The notes: a model not told the origin generated them from the sequence alone. Positions 51,608-60,642 are shown, counted from the first letter of the stretch. The stretch is 64,000 nt of DNA from Pseudomonas hunanensis (GCF_013393325.1 NZ_QJRC01000098.1:394704-458703), one strand, 5' to 3'. Program-made: numbers and translations.

Positions 51608-52954
51608 ATGTATCTGGATTACCTCGTGCCTTCCTGGCATGAGATCGAGTCAAGCATCACCCATCAAATGGGCTATCAGGGAGGCGCCCATTTTCGTACT
51701 TACCTCAATCAGGAAGTGCCCTCGCTAGCACTCAACCTGCGCCGTGTGGACAGCGTCCGGCGGGCCTTTTACCAGGCCGAAACGATGGCAGGTAATTTGC
51801 TGTACCAGCGCTTCGCCGACCTTGATGTAAAAAACATCCTCGCCGACCTGCTCGGCATCGCCACGCAAATGGCGATGATCGTCGCCGGCAGCGCCGTCAC
51901 CGGGGGCATGCTCGGTGCCGGTATCGGCGCCTTTGCCGGAGGAGCCGGAGCCATTCCCGGAGGTGTCGCCGGCACTGCCATTGGCTTCAAGGTAAGCGGT
52001 TGGATCCTCGGCACGCTGGGCATCGCCTCACTCGCCGAGTTCTTCGTCGAAGGCCTGCCACGCATCGGCGATTACTACCTGCGCGGTATCGGCATCGCCT
52101 GGGATGGCACGCGCGGCGAAGAAGGCTTGAATGCTTTCAGTCAAGACAGCCCATTTGCCATCAGCCAGGCGGCGCATTACATAGCCATCGGCCATGTGGA
52201 AATCGTGATGCTGCTGTTGGGGGCAATGGTTTCCTATCTAACACGCGGACGCGGTGACGCAGGTACGCTTGCCCAGCAAATGGCCGCCAGCCCGAAAGGC
52301 GCGCGGATCGGGCAATGGATGCTCAAGCATGAAGAGGCATTGAAGCAACGGCCGGACCTGCAAGTGCCGGAGCGGCGCAAAGGAGCAGCGAAAGAGCCGC
52401 AACCCATGCAGCCGAATCGGCCGGAGGGAAAAGACAAAGAGCCCCCGACGGGGAAGCCCGGTAGCATGCCGCTGCATACGGTGGCATGTTTCAAGGCAGA
52501 CAAATTGCCGGCCTCCAAGCATGCCGAGTTTGAACGGCAGTTGAAGGGACAGCAGGATGGGTTGAATCGGCTGACGGTCGAGGAGTTTTTGGAGAACGTT
52601 GCCAATCCGGTAAAACGAGACCCACGTGTCGCTAAAGTCGCTAGGCTCAAGCTTCAACGTGAGCTACAAGAACGATTACAGCGAGAGCTATCTCAACATA
52701 TGTCTCCACTGGAAGCAGAAAAACTTGCCTTCAACCAAGCAAAAGAAACGATGGCATCTATAGCTGCACTACATAATCCAGACCTCGTTGCCGGAGGAAA
52801 AGACATCATTTCAGGCTTCGGAGACAAGCAAGTAAACTCAACCATTGGCCCTCAATGGAAAGGCAAGGTTACCGCACTGACATCCGCAGCAAAGCAAGTT
52901 CCACTCACAGAAATAAACTCAACCAAAATGAATGTAAAGCTTCATAAATGCTAA
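51608..52954 (+). CDS. Polymorphic toxin, glycine-zipper N-terminus with Ntox15/Tde1-like DNase domain
   Basis: A 448-residue protein, probably a type VI secretion effector. The N-terminal region (1-250) is a DUF6861-like module with a long glycine-zipper membrane stretch (about 93-130, repeated GxxxG). A Pro/Lys-rich linker follows (250-290). The C-terminal domain (about 293-440) resembles Ntox15 of the Agrobacterium DNase effector Tde1, with the HxxD catalytic motif at His389-Asp392 (LHNPDLVAGG) and GFGDKQVNSTIGPQW after it. No signal peptide is seen. Two immunity-type genes follow. GC content falls from about 65-70% to about 46% near residue 335, inside the toxin domain. The ATG follows AGGGAG. 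There is no VgrG or PAAR gene nearby. Confidence 0.78.
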   Translation: MYLDYLVPSWHEIESSITHQMGYQGGAHFRTYLNQEVPSLALNLRRVDSVRRAFYQAETMAGNLLYQRFADLDVKNILADLLGIATQMAMIVAGSAVTGGMLGAGIGAFAGGAGAIPGGVAGTAIGFKVSGWILGTLGIASLAEFFVEGLPRIGDYYLRGIGIAWDGTRGEEGLNAFSQDSPFAISQAAHYIAIGHVEIVMLLLGAMVSYLTRGRGDAGTLAQQMAASPKGARIGQWMLKHEEALKQRPDLQVPERRKGAAKEPQPMQPNRPEGKDKEPPTGKPGSMPLHTVACFKADKLPASKHAEFERQLKGQQDGLNRLTVEEFLENVANPVKRDPRVAKVARLKLQRELQERLQRELSQHMSPLEAEKLAFNQAKETMASIAALHNPDLVAGGKDIISGFGDKQVNSTIGPQWKGKVTALTSAAKQVPLTEINSTKMNVKLHKC

Positions 52955-52969
52955 TTAAACGAGATGAAC

Positions 52970-53587
52970 ATGGACGAAATATTTTCCAGATTCCTTGAGA
53001 AAAATGGCCCCATCACCAAACGCCAGGAGCCCCCCCCGTCAAGCATTCAACGCTTTACAGGAAAACTACCAGAGCGTTTACTTGATTACTGGATAGAACA
53101 CGGCTGGTGCGCGTGCGGTAACGGTCTATTCTGGCTTGTGAATCCTCAAGAGTACGAAGGGGTAGTTGCCTCATGGATAGAAGGCACAGACCTAGAAAAA
53201 CAGGATACCTATCACTTGATAGGTCGTAGCGCTTTCGGTGACCTTTACTTATTCGGTGAAAAGACCGGATTCTCGCTAACCATCGATGCCGCAGTATCCA
53301 AATACTCTTTCGCAAGCCATGCATCCGCCCTCAACGACATGGACAAAGAGGTCCAAAACTTCTTCCTTTCAATTGAAAAAACCTACAACGATTTTGATGG
53401 CTTATTTACAGCAGCAAAGAAAAAACTAGGCATCCTCGACTGCGATGAAATGTATGGTTTCGTCCCCGCTTTAGCATTCGGCGGCCCCTGCGACCTTGAT
53501 CACCTTGAGAAAGTCAAAGCTGTCGAGCACTTGCTATTGCTCTCTCAGATTTGCCCACTCGAACCCTACAGCTTCTCCGACTTCTAA
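52970..53587 (+). CDS. Tdi1-like immunity protein with GAD-like domain (copy 1)
   Basis: A 205-residue cytoplasmic protein with a GAD-like N-terminal domain (KLPERLLDYWIEHGWCACGNGLFWLVNPQEY) and a Tdi1-type C-terminal region (CDEMYGFVPALAFGG then HLLLLSQICPLEPY). Members of this family neutralise Tde1 nucleases. It begins 15 bp after the toxin stop, as expected for the cognate immunity gene, and shares the low GC (about 43%) of the toxin's C-terminal part. The ATG at 52970 is chosen by alignment with the second copy (MDEIF / MDAIY); an ATG two codons earlier is possible. Confidence 0.8.
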   Translation: MDEIFSRFLEKNGPITKRQEPPPSSIQRFTGKLPERLLDYWIEHGWCACGNGLFWLVNPQEYEGVVASWIEGTDLEKQDTYHLIGRSAFGDLYLFGEKTGFSLTIDAAVSKYSFASHASALNDMDKEVQNFFLSIEKTYNDFDGLFTAAKKKLGILDCDEMYGFVPALAFGGPCDLDHLEKVKAVEHLLLLSQICPLEPYSFSDF

Positions 53588-53610
53588 CCCCACCTAAAAG
53601 GACTTAAACA

Positions 53611-54234
53611 ATGGACGCCATTTACAGCCTCTTCCTCGAAACCTTCGGCGAAACCATCGGCCACCAACCCGTACCGTCCTCGGTCTTCGACCATTACCAG
53701 AACAAACTCCCAGGCCAACTCCTCGACTATTGGAAGGCGCATGGCTGGTGCGGCTACGGGGGTGGTCTTTTCTGGCTGGTCGACCCGCACAAGTACGAAG
53801 CGGTGGTGGATGCCTGGCTGGCCGGCACCCCTTTCGAAGCCCACGACACCTACCACCTCATCGCCCGCAGCGCCTTTGGGGAGTTGTACCTGTGGGGTGA
53901 GAGAACCGGCGCCATCCTGACCCTTGCGGCCTATCATTCTCGCTTCTTCCTGAGCGCACCCAGCTCAAGCAGCGAAGAACGCGACAGTAAGATCCAAAGC
54001 CTCCTGGTGTGGGCCATGACTGAAAACATCGACCTGGGCCTGTTCGACGAAGCCCGGGAAGCACTCGGCGAACTGACGGTTGACGAGATGTACGCCTTCG
54101 TCCCCGCCCTTGTATTGGGGGGGCCTGCCAAACTGAGCCGCCTGCAGCGGCTCGACAGCGAAGTGCATTTGATCCTGCTCTCGCAAATGGCCGACCTCGA
54201 ACCCTATGAACGCGACGAAGAGGAAGATGAATAG
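53611..54234 (+). CDS. Tdi1-like immunity protein with GAD-like domain (copy 2)
   Basis: A 207-residue paralogue of the preceding protein, with the same layout: KLPGQLLDYWKAHGWCGYGGGLFWLVDPHKY, DTYHLIARSAFGELYLWGERTG, VDEMYAFVPALVLGG and HLILLSQMADLEPY. The proteins are roughly half identical by eye. Unlike copy 1, its GC (about 60%) matches the genome. It ends in an acidic tail (RDEEEDE). It may be the older immunity gene retained for a previous toxin variant, or protection against incoming relatives. It starts 23 bp after copy 1. Confidence 0.8.
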   Translation: MDAIYSLFLETFGETIGHQPVPSSVFDHYQNKLPGQLLDYWKAHGWCGYGGGLFWLVDPHKYEAVVDAWLAGTPFEAHDTYHLIARSAFGELYLWGERTGAILTLAAYHSRFFLSAPSSSSEERDSKIQSLLVWAMTENIDLGLFDEAREALGELTVDEMYAFVPALVLGGPAKLSRLQRLDSEVHLILLSQMADLEPYERDEEEDE

Positions 54235-54249
54235 ACACAACCCACGCGC

Positions 54250-54816
54250 TCAGCGATGAAGCGCTTCAGGCTGATCCACATCCTGCAAGATCCCGGCGTC
54301 CTGCACTTCAACCCTAATGCAACTCGCCAGGTGCGCCTTCACCACCGAACGCGCGCCCTCATCCCCCATCAGGCCTGAAAGCGCCGGCCAGAAATCGCGG
54401 CCAAACAGTACCGGGTGCCCCGGTTGCCCACCATGAAGTGGCAGTACAATGTTCGAGGCTTCGGCCGCAGCAGCGAGCCGGGCAAGGGTCTGCGGGGCTA
54501 GCCAAGGCATGTCCCCCAATAGTATCGCCACCGCCTGCGCCTGGCTGTCGACCAGCGAAGCGGCGCCGGCCGCCAGGCTATGGCCCATACCCAGCGTGTA
54601 GTCCGAGCTAGCAATGACCCGACAGTTCGCCGGCAGGCCCAGATCCTCACCCCGCTCACCCTCCCGCAACACCACCCGCACATCATCGAACACCGCGCAG
54701 GCCCGCTCGACGCTGTGCACCAGCAAACTGCGACCATCGGCCATCAGCGTACGGCGCTTGTCAGCACCGAAGCGCACACTGCGCCCTGCCGCCAGCACCA
54801 ACGCCACCACGCTCAC
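54250..54816 (-). CDS. MobA/MocA-like molybdenum cofactor nucleotidyltransferase
   Basis: A 188-residue NTP transferase-like protein. The nucleotide loop LVLAAGRSVRFGADKR is at residues 6-21 and the metal-binding Asp is in AILLGDMPWL. Relatives attach CMP or GMP to molybdopterin for molybdenum hydroxylases. It is the last gene of the five-gene Moco operon and starts with GTG at 54816, overlapping the XdhC-like stop by 4 nt. The MocA (cytidylyl) role is more likely given the XdhC neighbour. Confidence 0.85.
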   Translation of the reverse strand: MSVVALVLAAGRSVRFGADKRRTLMADGRSLLVHSVERACAVFDDVRVVLREGERGEDLGLPANCRVIASSDYTLGMGHSLAAGAASLVDSQAQAVAILLGDMPWLAPQTLARLAAAAEASNIVLPLHGGQPGHPVLFGRDFWPALSGLMGDEGARSVVKAHLASCIRVEVQDAGILQDVDQPEALHR

Positions 54817-55784
54817 AGCGCAGCCCGCCCGATGCCGTTGCGCAGGCGCAGGATATCGGCCAGTACCGCCAGGGCGATTTCAGCCGGGGTCTTGCTGCCC
54901 AGGTTCAGGCCAATCGGCGCATGAATGCGCGCCAGCTCATCGGAGCACAGGCCACCAATGCGCTGCAAGCGTTCACGACGCTTGTCGGAGGTGGCCTTGG
55001 AGCCCATCACGCCGATGTAGAACGCTTCGGTACGCACCGCTTCAAGCATGGCCAGGTCATCGATTTTCGGATCATGGGTCAATGCAACCACCGCCGTGTC
55101 GGCATGGCAACCGCCGTTGGCGATAAATTCAGACGGCAGTTCACGGCGCACCTCGATGCCGTCCAGCACCACGCCGTCGAGCACTTCGTCGCGTGGGTCG
55201 CACAGGATGACCTCAAACCCCATCCCTTTACCGAATTCGGCGCAAAAATGCGCGACGCTGGAGTAGCCGGCCAGCAGCAGGCGCTGGGCGGCCCCCACGC
55301 GCAGGCGCACGCGGTCGCGTTCACGCCCGACACGCGGGCCCTGGCTGTGGTCGTCGGCCAACTGACGCAAGCCCTCGGGCAGGCGTACTTCGCGCAGCAC
55401 CCGGCGCTGGCCCTGCAGTGCGCTTTCCAGCTCACGCAGGTGCGCCTGCACCTCGCACTCGGCCGGCAGGTTCTCCACCAAAACCTCAAGCACGCCACCA
55501 CACGGCAAGCGAATGCTCGAACGCGAGTCGCTGCCGTCGCCGTAACGCACGATGGCCACCGGCTCCGGGAATTCACCCAGGGCTACACGTTCCAGGAAGT
55601 CGTCTTCGACGCAGCCACCGGACAACGACCCCAGCCACTGGCCGCTGGCATTCACCGCCAGCAGCGAGCCCGGCGCGCGGGGCGCCGAACCATAGGTGGC
55701 GAGCACCGTGCATAACCACACCCGCTGGCCGTTGCACGACCACTGCAAGGCCTGCCGGATCACCTGAAGATCGAGATGCTGCAC
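54813..55784 (-). CDS. XdhC-like Moco maturation factor
   Basis: A 323-residue protein of the XdhC/CoxI family. Its N-terminal part contains VLATYGSAPRAPGSLLAVN and GSLSGGCVEDDFLER. The C-terminal Rossmann domain holds RLLLAGYSSVAHFCAEFG, VALTHDPKIDDLAML and FYIGVMGSKATSDKRRERL. It binds Moco and supports its sulfuration and insertion into the large subunit. It starts with GTG at 55784 behind GGAG, 3 bp after the cytochrome gene. Confidence 0.9.
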   Translation of the reverse strand: MQHLDLQVIRQALQWSCNGQRVWLCTVLATYGSAPRAPGSLLAVNASGQWLGSLSGGCVEDDFLERVALGEFPEPVAIVRYGDGSDSRSSIRLPCGGVLEVLVENLPAECEVQAHLRELESALQGQRRVLREVRLPEGLRQLADDHSQGPRVGRERDRVRLRVGAAQRLLLAGYSSVAHFCAEFGKGMGFEVILCDPRDEVLDGVVLDGIEVRRELPSEFIANGGCHADTAVVALTHDPKIDDLAMLEAVRTEAFYIGVMGSKATSDKRRERLQRIGGLCSDELARIHAPIGLNLGSKTPAEIALAVLADILRLRNGIGRAAL

Positions 55785-55787
55785 GCG

Positions 55788-57005
55788 TTACTCCGCCTTC
55801 AGCTCGGCGAGCTGCTGTACGTTCAGGTCACCGGGCAATCCACCCCAGGCCTGGCGCAGGTAGTTGACCATGTCCGTCACCTGTTGGTCATCGAGCTTGC
55901 CGGCAAAGCCCGGCATCGGCTGCATGTGCTCGAAGCCGGTGAACTGCTGTTCACGAATACCTTCGAGAATGACTTTGACCAGATTGCGCGAATCGCCCTG
56001 GCGCAGCACGGTATTGCCACGCATGGCCACGGCGATATGCGGTTTGCCCTCACCATCGACCCCATGGCAGCCGGCGCAGACGTTGAGGTACTGCTGGTGG
56101 CCGCGCTTGGCGCTGTCGCTCATCTGCTCCAGGGCAACGGCCTGGATGGCCTTGGCCGGCGGTGGCTGGTCGCCCAGCAGGTAGGTGGCCATGGCCGCCA
56201 GGTCGGCGTCTTCCAGGTGCTGGGTGCTGTGGTGCACCACCGGGAACATTTCGTTGAACATGCTGCCTTGAGCACTGATACCGTGCTTGAGGAAGGTAGT
56301 CAGGTCCGGCTGGGTCCAGCCGCGCTCGGCCAGGTCCTGGGCCAGCAGGCTCGGCGCCAGGTAGCCACCCAGCAGGCCGCCGGTCAGGCGCTGGTCCTGC
56401 TGCAGCGCGCCGATGGGGTTGCGCGGGGTATGGCATTCGCCGCAATGGCCCATGACCTCGACCATGTACTGGCCACGCTGCCAGGCCGGGCTTTTGCCCT
56501 CGGTTGGCTGCAACTGCACACTCTTGCCATACAACATGTTCCAGCCGCTCAGCCCCATCCGCACATTGAACGGGAAGCGCAGCGCGGTCTGCGGGGCCGG
56601 GCGGTTGATCGGCGGGATGGTCATCAGGTAGGCGAGGATGGCGTCCGAATCTTCACGCTTGATCAGGTGATACGAGGTGTACGGCATTGCCGGGTACAGG
56701 TTGGCGCCGTCCTTGCGCTTGCCCTCGGTGACTGCGGCGAAGAACTCGTCGGCGCTGTAGCTGCCAATGCCGTACTGTTTGTCCGGGGTGATGTTGCTCC
56801 CATAAATGGTGCCGAACGGCGAATGAATCGGCAGGCCGCCGGCAAACGGTGCGCCGCCTTCGGCAGTGTGGCAAGCCATGCAGTCGGCCGCGCGGGCCAG
56901 GTATTCACCGCGTTTGACCTGCGCCTCGTCGGCGGCCAGGGCAAACGAGCTGACGGCCAGAGCCAAGCCCAGCGCCAATGCGCTACGTACGAAGCCCATG
57001 CTCAT
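55788..57005 (-). CDS. Triheme cytochrome c subunit
   Basis: A 405-residue periplasmic protein with a Sec signal (ending ALA before residue 24) and three c-type heme motifs: CMACH, CGECH and CAGCH. Layout and length match the cytochrome subunits of membrane-bound alcohol, gluconate and aldehyde dehydrogenases. It should carry electrons from the molybdenum enzyme to the respiratory chain. The first ATG (57005) overlaps the previous stop; a second ATG two codons later is better spaced from AAGGAG, so the true start may be 56999. Confidence 0.9.
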   Translation of the reverse strand: MSMGFVRSALALGLALAVSSFALAADEAQVKRGEYLARAADCMACHTAEGGAPFAGGLPIHSPFGTIYGSNITPDKQYGIGSYSADEFFAAVTEGKRKDGANLYPAMPYTSYHLIKREDSDAILAYLMTIPPINRPAPQTALRFPFNVRMGLSGWNMLYGKSVQLQPTEGKSPAWQRGQYMVEVMGHCGECHTPRNPIGALQQDQRLTGGLLGGYLAPSLLAQDLAERGWTQPDLTTFLKHGISAQGSMFNEMFPVVHHSTQHLEDADLAAMATYLLGDQPPPAKAIQAVALEQMSDSAKRGHQQYLNVCAGCHGVDGEGKPHIAVAMRGNTVLRQGDSRNLVKVILEGIREQQFTGFEHMQPMPGFAGKLDDQQVTDMVNYLRQAWGGLPGDLNVQQLAELKAE

Positions 57006-57538
57006 CCCTCCTTGACCAGGCCGAGGTCATTGAGCACCTTGCGGGTGGCGTCGTAATAACGCACATAGCCGGTGCAGCGGCAAATGTGGTGACCGAGGCT
57101 GGCCTCGATGCGGTCTTCCACCTCGCTCTTCTTCAGTGGCTGACGCTGGGCGGTTTCCACCAGCACAGTGGCGGCATTGACGAAGCCCGGTGCGCAGTAG
57201 CTGCACTGGAAGGCGAACAGGTCGACGAACTTCTGCTGGATCGGGTTCAGCGTGAGGTTGCCATTCTGGTCCGGCTTGGCGTGGCCTTCGATGGTGCGCA
57301 CTTTCTTGCCCTCGAAATAATGGGCACCGGTGATGCAAGTGCGTACTTCCTCGCTGGTGCCGTCGGGGTTGTCGACGATCACCACGCAGGCGTGGCAGAT
57401 GCCCTGGCCACAGCCCAGGCGCGAACCGGTGAGGTTCTGGTGTTCGTGCAGGTAGTCGATCATCGCCAGGTCAGCGGGGACCTCGACCGGGCCGACCGGT
57501 TGACCGTTGAGGGTCAGTTGCAGTGGACGGTTAGCCAT
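57002..57538 (-). CDS. 2Fe-2S subunit of molybdenum hydroxylase (IorA/AldG-like)
   Basis: A 178-residue protein with two 2Fe-2S centres: a plant-type cluster (Cys43, Cys48, Cys51 and Cys68) and a helical-domain cluster (Cys112, Cys115, Cys153 and Cys155 in QCSYCAPGF and HICRCTGY). The QCSYCAPGF form differs slightly from the usual QCG(F/Y)CTPG. It has no signal of its own and is probably co-exported with the Tat-carrying large subunit. It overlaps the large-subunit gene by 8 nt and the cytochrome gene by 4 nt. Confidence 0.92.
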   Translation of the reverse strand: MANRPLQLTLNGQPVGPVEVPADLAMIDYLHEHQNLTGSRLGCGQGICHACVVIVDNPDGTSEEVRTCITGAHYFEGKKVRTIEGHAKPDQNGNLTLNPIQQKFVDLFAFQCSYCAPGFVNAATVLVETAQRQPLKKSEVEDRIEASLGHHICRCTGYVRYYDATRKVLNDLGLVKEG

Positions 57539-60362
57539 TGAGGGCCTCCTTGATACGGGCTGGGGTAATGGGGAGATCGCGCACGCGCTTGCCGATGGCA
57601 TGCGCGACGGCATTGCCGATGGCACCGACCACCGGGATCATCACCACCTCGGCGATGCCCTTGGACGGGTCGGTCGGTGACAGCGGCGGGAGGATTTCGC
57701 TGGTCTGCTTCCACACCGCCACGTCGCGCGCATGCGGCAGGCGGTAGCGGTTGAAGTTCCAGTCGCCCTCCCCGGGCCCGCCTTCGTACAATGGCATTTC
57801 TTCAGTCAGCGCGTGGCCGATGCCCATGGCAATACCGCCTTCGAGCTGGCCCTTGACCAGCTCCGGCACCAGCACCCGGCCGCACTCGATCCAGCTGTGG
57901 TGGTTGAGCACCTGTACTTCATGGGTGCCCTTGTTGACCTTGACCTCGACGATGGTCGCCACCGGGCTGTAGTAGGTGACCATGGCGTTGTTCAGCTGGG
58001 TGTCGGGATAGGCGGCGTTCTGCCGATCGAGCAGGTGGTAGCCGTGGCTGCTCATCTGCGCCTTCTTGGCATTCACCGCGCCGTCACCGTATTTCACCGC
58101 CACCGCGTCGAGCGGGAAGCGCTCGCGCACGCCGTCGATGACGAAGTCGGCCTCGGCCCAGCTCCAGCGGTTGAAGCCGTGCACGCTCACGCCTGTGACC
58201 AGGCCCATGTCATGGGCCTTCTGCGCCAGCTGGGCGAACGGGATCGGCGCCAGGCCGTTGCCGGTCAGCTCACCGTTGACCCACACCGCGTTCTCGCGGC
58301 GCACCACCAGCGGGTTGGCCTGGCCGCCATGTGGGCCCTGGCTCCAGATGGCCATGGCCGCCGGCCACAGGCCATGGTTGAACAGCACGCGCGCCGCTTC
58401 GCGGGTGGCATGGCTGAAGTAGAAGGCCGAGTTGGTCGCCGACGAGGGCGACGCCAGCTTGCCGACCCAGCGCGGGTTGCGCAGCGCAGCATCCTGCTCG
58501 GCCTGGCTGATCAGGTACGGGTTACCGCTGGTGCTCAGTTGCAGCTCTGGCCATTCGGTGACCGCCGTCCTGACCTCGTCCGCCGAGCGGCCCATGAAGT
58601 CGCTGACCACCAGGGCCTGGGAGGTGGACATGCCGGTGCCCAGTTCGGTGCCGATGTGGCGCAGGCTGATGCGCCCGTCGCGGCTGAATTCGATGCTGGC
58701 CATCGGTGCTTCGGAGCCGGTGCCGAAGTCTTTCTGGCAGATCGCAAAGCCTACGCCGTACCAGTGGTCCTGGTCCTGCGCGTCCAACTGCTGCTTGCGC
58801 GTGTCGCGATTGCGCCACCATTCATGCACAGCGGCTTTATCGAGAATCTCGTACAGGCGCAATGCACCCGCCGGGACCGCGCCCTGGGTGTTCTTCATAC
58901 CCGACTTCAGCGCGTTGGCGCGGCGCAGGTCAATGGCATCGACGCCCAGGCGGCCGGCAATTTCGTCGACCATCATCTCAGTCGCCGCCATGCTCTGCAG
59001 GGTGCCGTAGCCGCGCATGGAGCCAGCTTCGACACCACGGGAATGGTAGGCGGTAACCGACAGATCGTTCTGCGGCATGTAATAGATCGACTGCGCTGCA
59101 GTGGCACCCACCGCCGCCACCGACGGGCTGTAGTTGATGCGCCCGCCGCCATCGCAGCTCATGTCGGCGCGGAAGATCTTGAAGCTGTTGTCCTTCTTGT
59201 CCACGGCCAACTGGTAGCGGATATCGAAGGCATGGCGCTTGATGCCGCTCTGGAACTGCTCATAACGGTCGTTGGCCAGGCGGATCGGCACGCCGGCGCC
59301 GTACAACGCGGCCACAGCGGCGTAGAAGACGAAGATGTTGTTGTCTTTCGAGCCGTAACCCACGGTGTAGCCAGGGTGCATATTCAGCGTGTTGAGGGCG
59401 AAGCGCGACGGTTTGATCATGTGCACGCATTCCTGCGCTACTTCGAACGGGCACTGGGTGGCAACCACGAAATGCAGCGTGCCTGTGGCCGGGTCGTACC
59501 AGCCATTGCCGTTGTCCGGTTCCAGTGCGGCAGGTTCGATGGACGGCGTCTTGTAGCGCTCGTCGAACACCAGCCAGTCCTCGGGCGGGTTGTCCAGTTG
59601 CTCGGCCATGCGCTTGGCGTAGAACAGCCCCTGCTCGGTCAGGTCGCCGTGCTGGTTGGGCTCTTTGGACCACACCGGTTTGCGGTTGAGGATGGTGGGG
59701 AACAACATCGAATTCTTCAGGCTGGAGAATTCATCGTCGTCGAACGGCGTGGCGCCACCCACCCGCACGAAGCGGAAGCTGCCGTAAGGGTCACGCTGAT
59801 ACAGCGGTGCCTGGGCACCGTAACGTATCGCCTGCTCATTGAACTGCAGCTTGCGCTTGGCCTGGCGGAAGCGCTCGAAGTCGTGCCAGATCAGGATCGC
59901 CACCGGGTGACCGATGAACATCGGCACCTTGCCGGGCGGCAGCAACGGGTCGGGCGAATGGGCTTCAGGCCAGGCGATGCCATCCTTTTCCAGGTCGGCG
60001 GCAGTGACAACCCGGTCCGGCTGCAACTCGGCACCGAGCAGGCTCAGATCATGGCCGGCATAGATACGGTCGGCCTTGGTTGCCTTGAGCAACAGCGCAT
60101 GCCCCTGCTGGGCGGGCCAGCCGGGCATGTCCTTGGCACGGATGTCACGGGCGAACACTTTGTCGCCACAGACCTTGGACAAGGCATCGTTGCGGAAACG
60201 CGCCTTGCCGTCATGGTTCATCCACTTCTGCGGCGAAGTGGTGACGCGTTCCTCCATCAGTGCGGCAAATGCCTGGCTGCCAAGTGGCGCCATGGTCACG
60301 CCGACACCAGCGATCAGGCCGCCTTGCAAAAAGGCGCGCCGGGAAATATCACGGTTGGACAT
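57531..60362 (-). CDS. Molybdopterin-binding subunit of a periplasmic aldehyde oxidase/isoquinoline-1-oxidoreductase-like enzyme
   Basis: A 943-residue large subunit of the xanthine oxidase family with a twin-arginine signal (SRRAFLQGG, Arg8-Arg9). Moco-domain elements include CDGGGRINYSP, SRGVEAGSMRGYGTLQSM, HIGTELGTGMSTSQ and the C-terminal GIAEVVMIPVVGAIGNAVAHA, whose Glu is the usual catalytic base. There is no FAD subunit in the operon; with the cytochrome partner this matches IorAB or AldFGH-type enzymes. The substrate (aldehyde or N-heterocycle) cannot be told from sequence. It is the first gene of the operon. Confidence 0.88.
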   Translation of the reverse strand: MSNRDISRRAFLQGGLIAGVGVTMAPLGSQAFAALMEERVTTSPQKWMNHDGKARFRNDALSKVCGDKVFARDIRAKDMPGWPAQQGHALLLKATKADRIYAGHDLSLLGAELQPDRVVTAADLEKDGIAWPEAHSPDPLLPPGKVPMFIGHPVAILIWHDFERFRQAKRKLQFNEQAIRYGAQAPLYQRDPYGSFRFVRVGGATPFDDDEFSSLKNSMLFPTILNRKPVWSKEPNQHGDLTEQGLFYAKRMAEQLDNPPEDWLVFDERYKTPSIEPAALEPDNGNGWYDPATGTLHFVVATQCPFEVAQECVHMIKPSRFALNTLNMHPGYTVGYGSKDNNIFVFYAAVAALYGAGVPIRLANDRYEQFQSGIKRHAFDIRYQLAVDKKDNSFKIFRADMSCDGGGRINYSPSVAAVGATAAQSIYYMPQNDLSVTAYHSRGVEAGSMRGYGTLQSMAATEMMVDEIAGRLGVDAIDLRRANALKSGMKNTQGAVPAGALRLYEILDKAAVHEWWRNRDTRKQQLDAQDQDHWYGVGFAICQKDFGTGSEAPMASIEFSRDGRISLRHIGTELGTGMSTSQALVVSDFMGRSADEVRTAVTEWPELQLSTSGNPYLISQAEQDAALRNPRWVGKLASPSSATNSAFYFSHATREAARVLFNHGLWPAAMAIWSQGPHGGQANPLVVRRENAVWVNGELTGNGLAPIPFAQLAQKAHDMGLVTGVSVHGFNRWSWAEADFVIDGVRERFPLDAVAVKYGDGAVNAKKAQMSSHGYHLLDRQNAAYPDTQLNNAMVTYYSPVATIVEVKVNKGTHEVQVLNHHSWIECGRVLVPELVKGQLEGGIAMGIGHALTEEMPLYEGGPGEGDWNFNRYRLPHARDVAVWKQTSEILPPLSPTDPSKGIAEVVMIPVVGAIGNAVAHAIGKRVRDLPITPARIKEALNG

Positions 60363-60642
60363 GCTTGATCCTCTGGGCAGCAGGGGGTCTGCCCATCTTT
60401 TTGATTCTTGTGCGGGGGACTCGGAAGGGTGAGAACCTTGTCACGCGGGTCAGAAAAAATTGACCTGTGCGTCAACTTTACAACAAGAATATGGGCATAA
60501 GCAAAGTCAAGCCGACAATATGTCGCGGTGTGTCCAAACTGACGCACGGATCTGTAGGACCGCCGTTGTAGGACCGGGTTAACCTTGGGTTAATCGACCC
60601 CAGCCAGCATGGCCCCATTCCTAGATCTGCCAAGGCGAAGAC
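60363..60642. promoter_or_regulatory. Divergent promoter region, molybdenum-enzyme operon and dsb operon
   Basis: This 280-bp gap has no gene. It shows a TTGAC-N6-GTCAA inverted repeat (60460-60475), two TGTAGGACCG copies about 10 bp apart (60553-60576) and GGTTAA repeated twice (60577-60593). These could serve one or two regulators, and clear promoter hexamers were not assignable. Confidence 0.4.

Noticed and set aside
60040..60362. Large molybdenum subunit as a classical xanthine dehydrogenase XdhB
   Set aside because: It has a Tat signal, a cytochrome c partner and no FAD subunit, which fits periplasmic IorB/AldH-like enzymes rather than cytoplasmic xanthine dehydrogenase.
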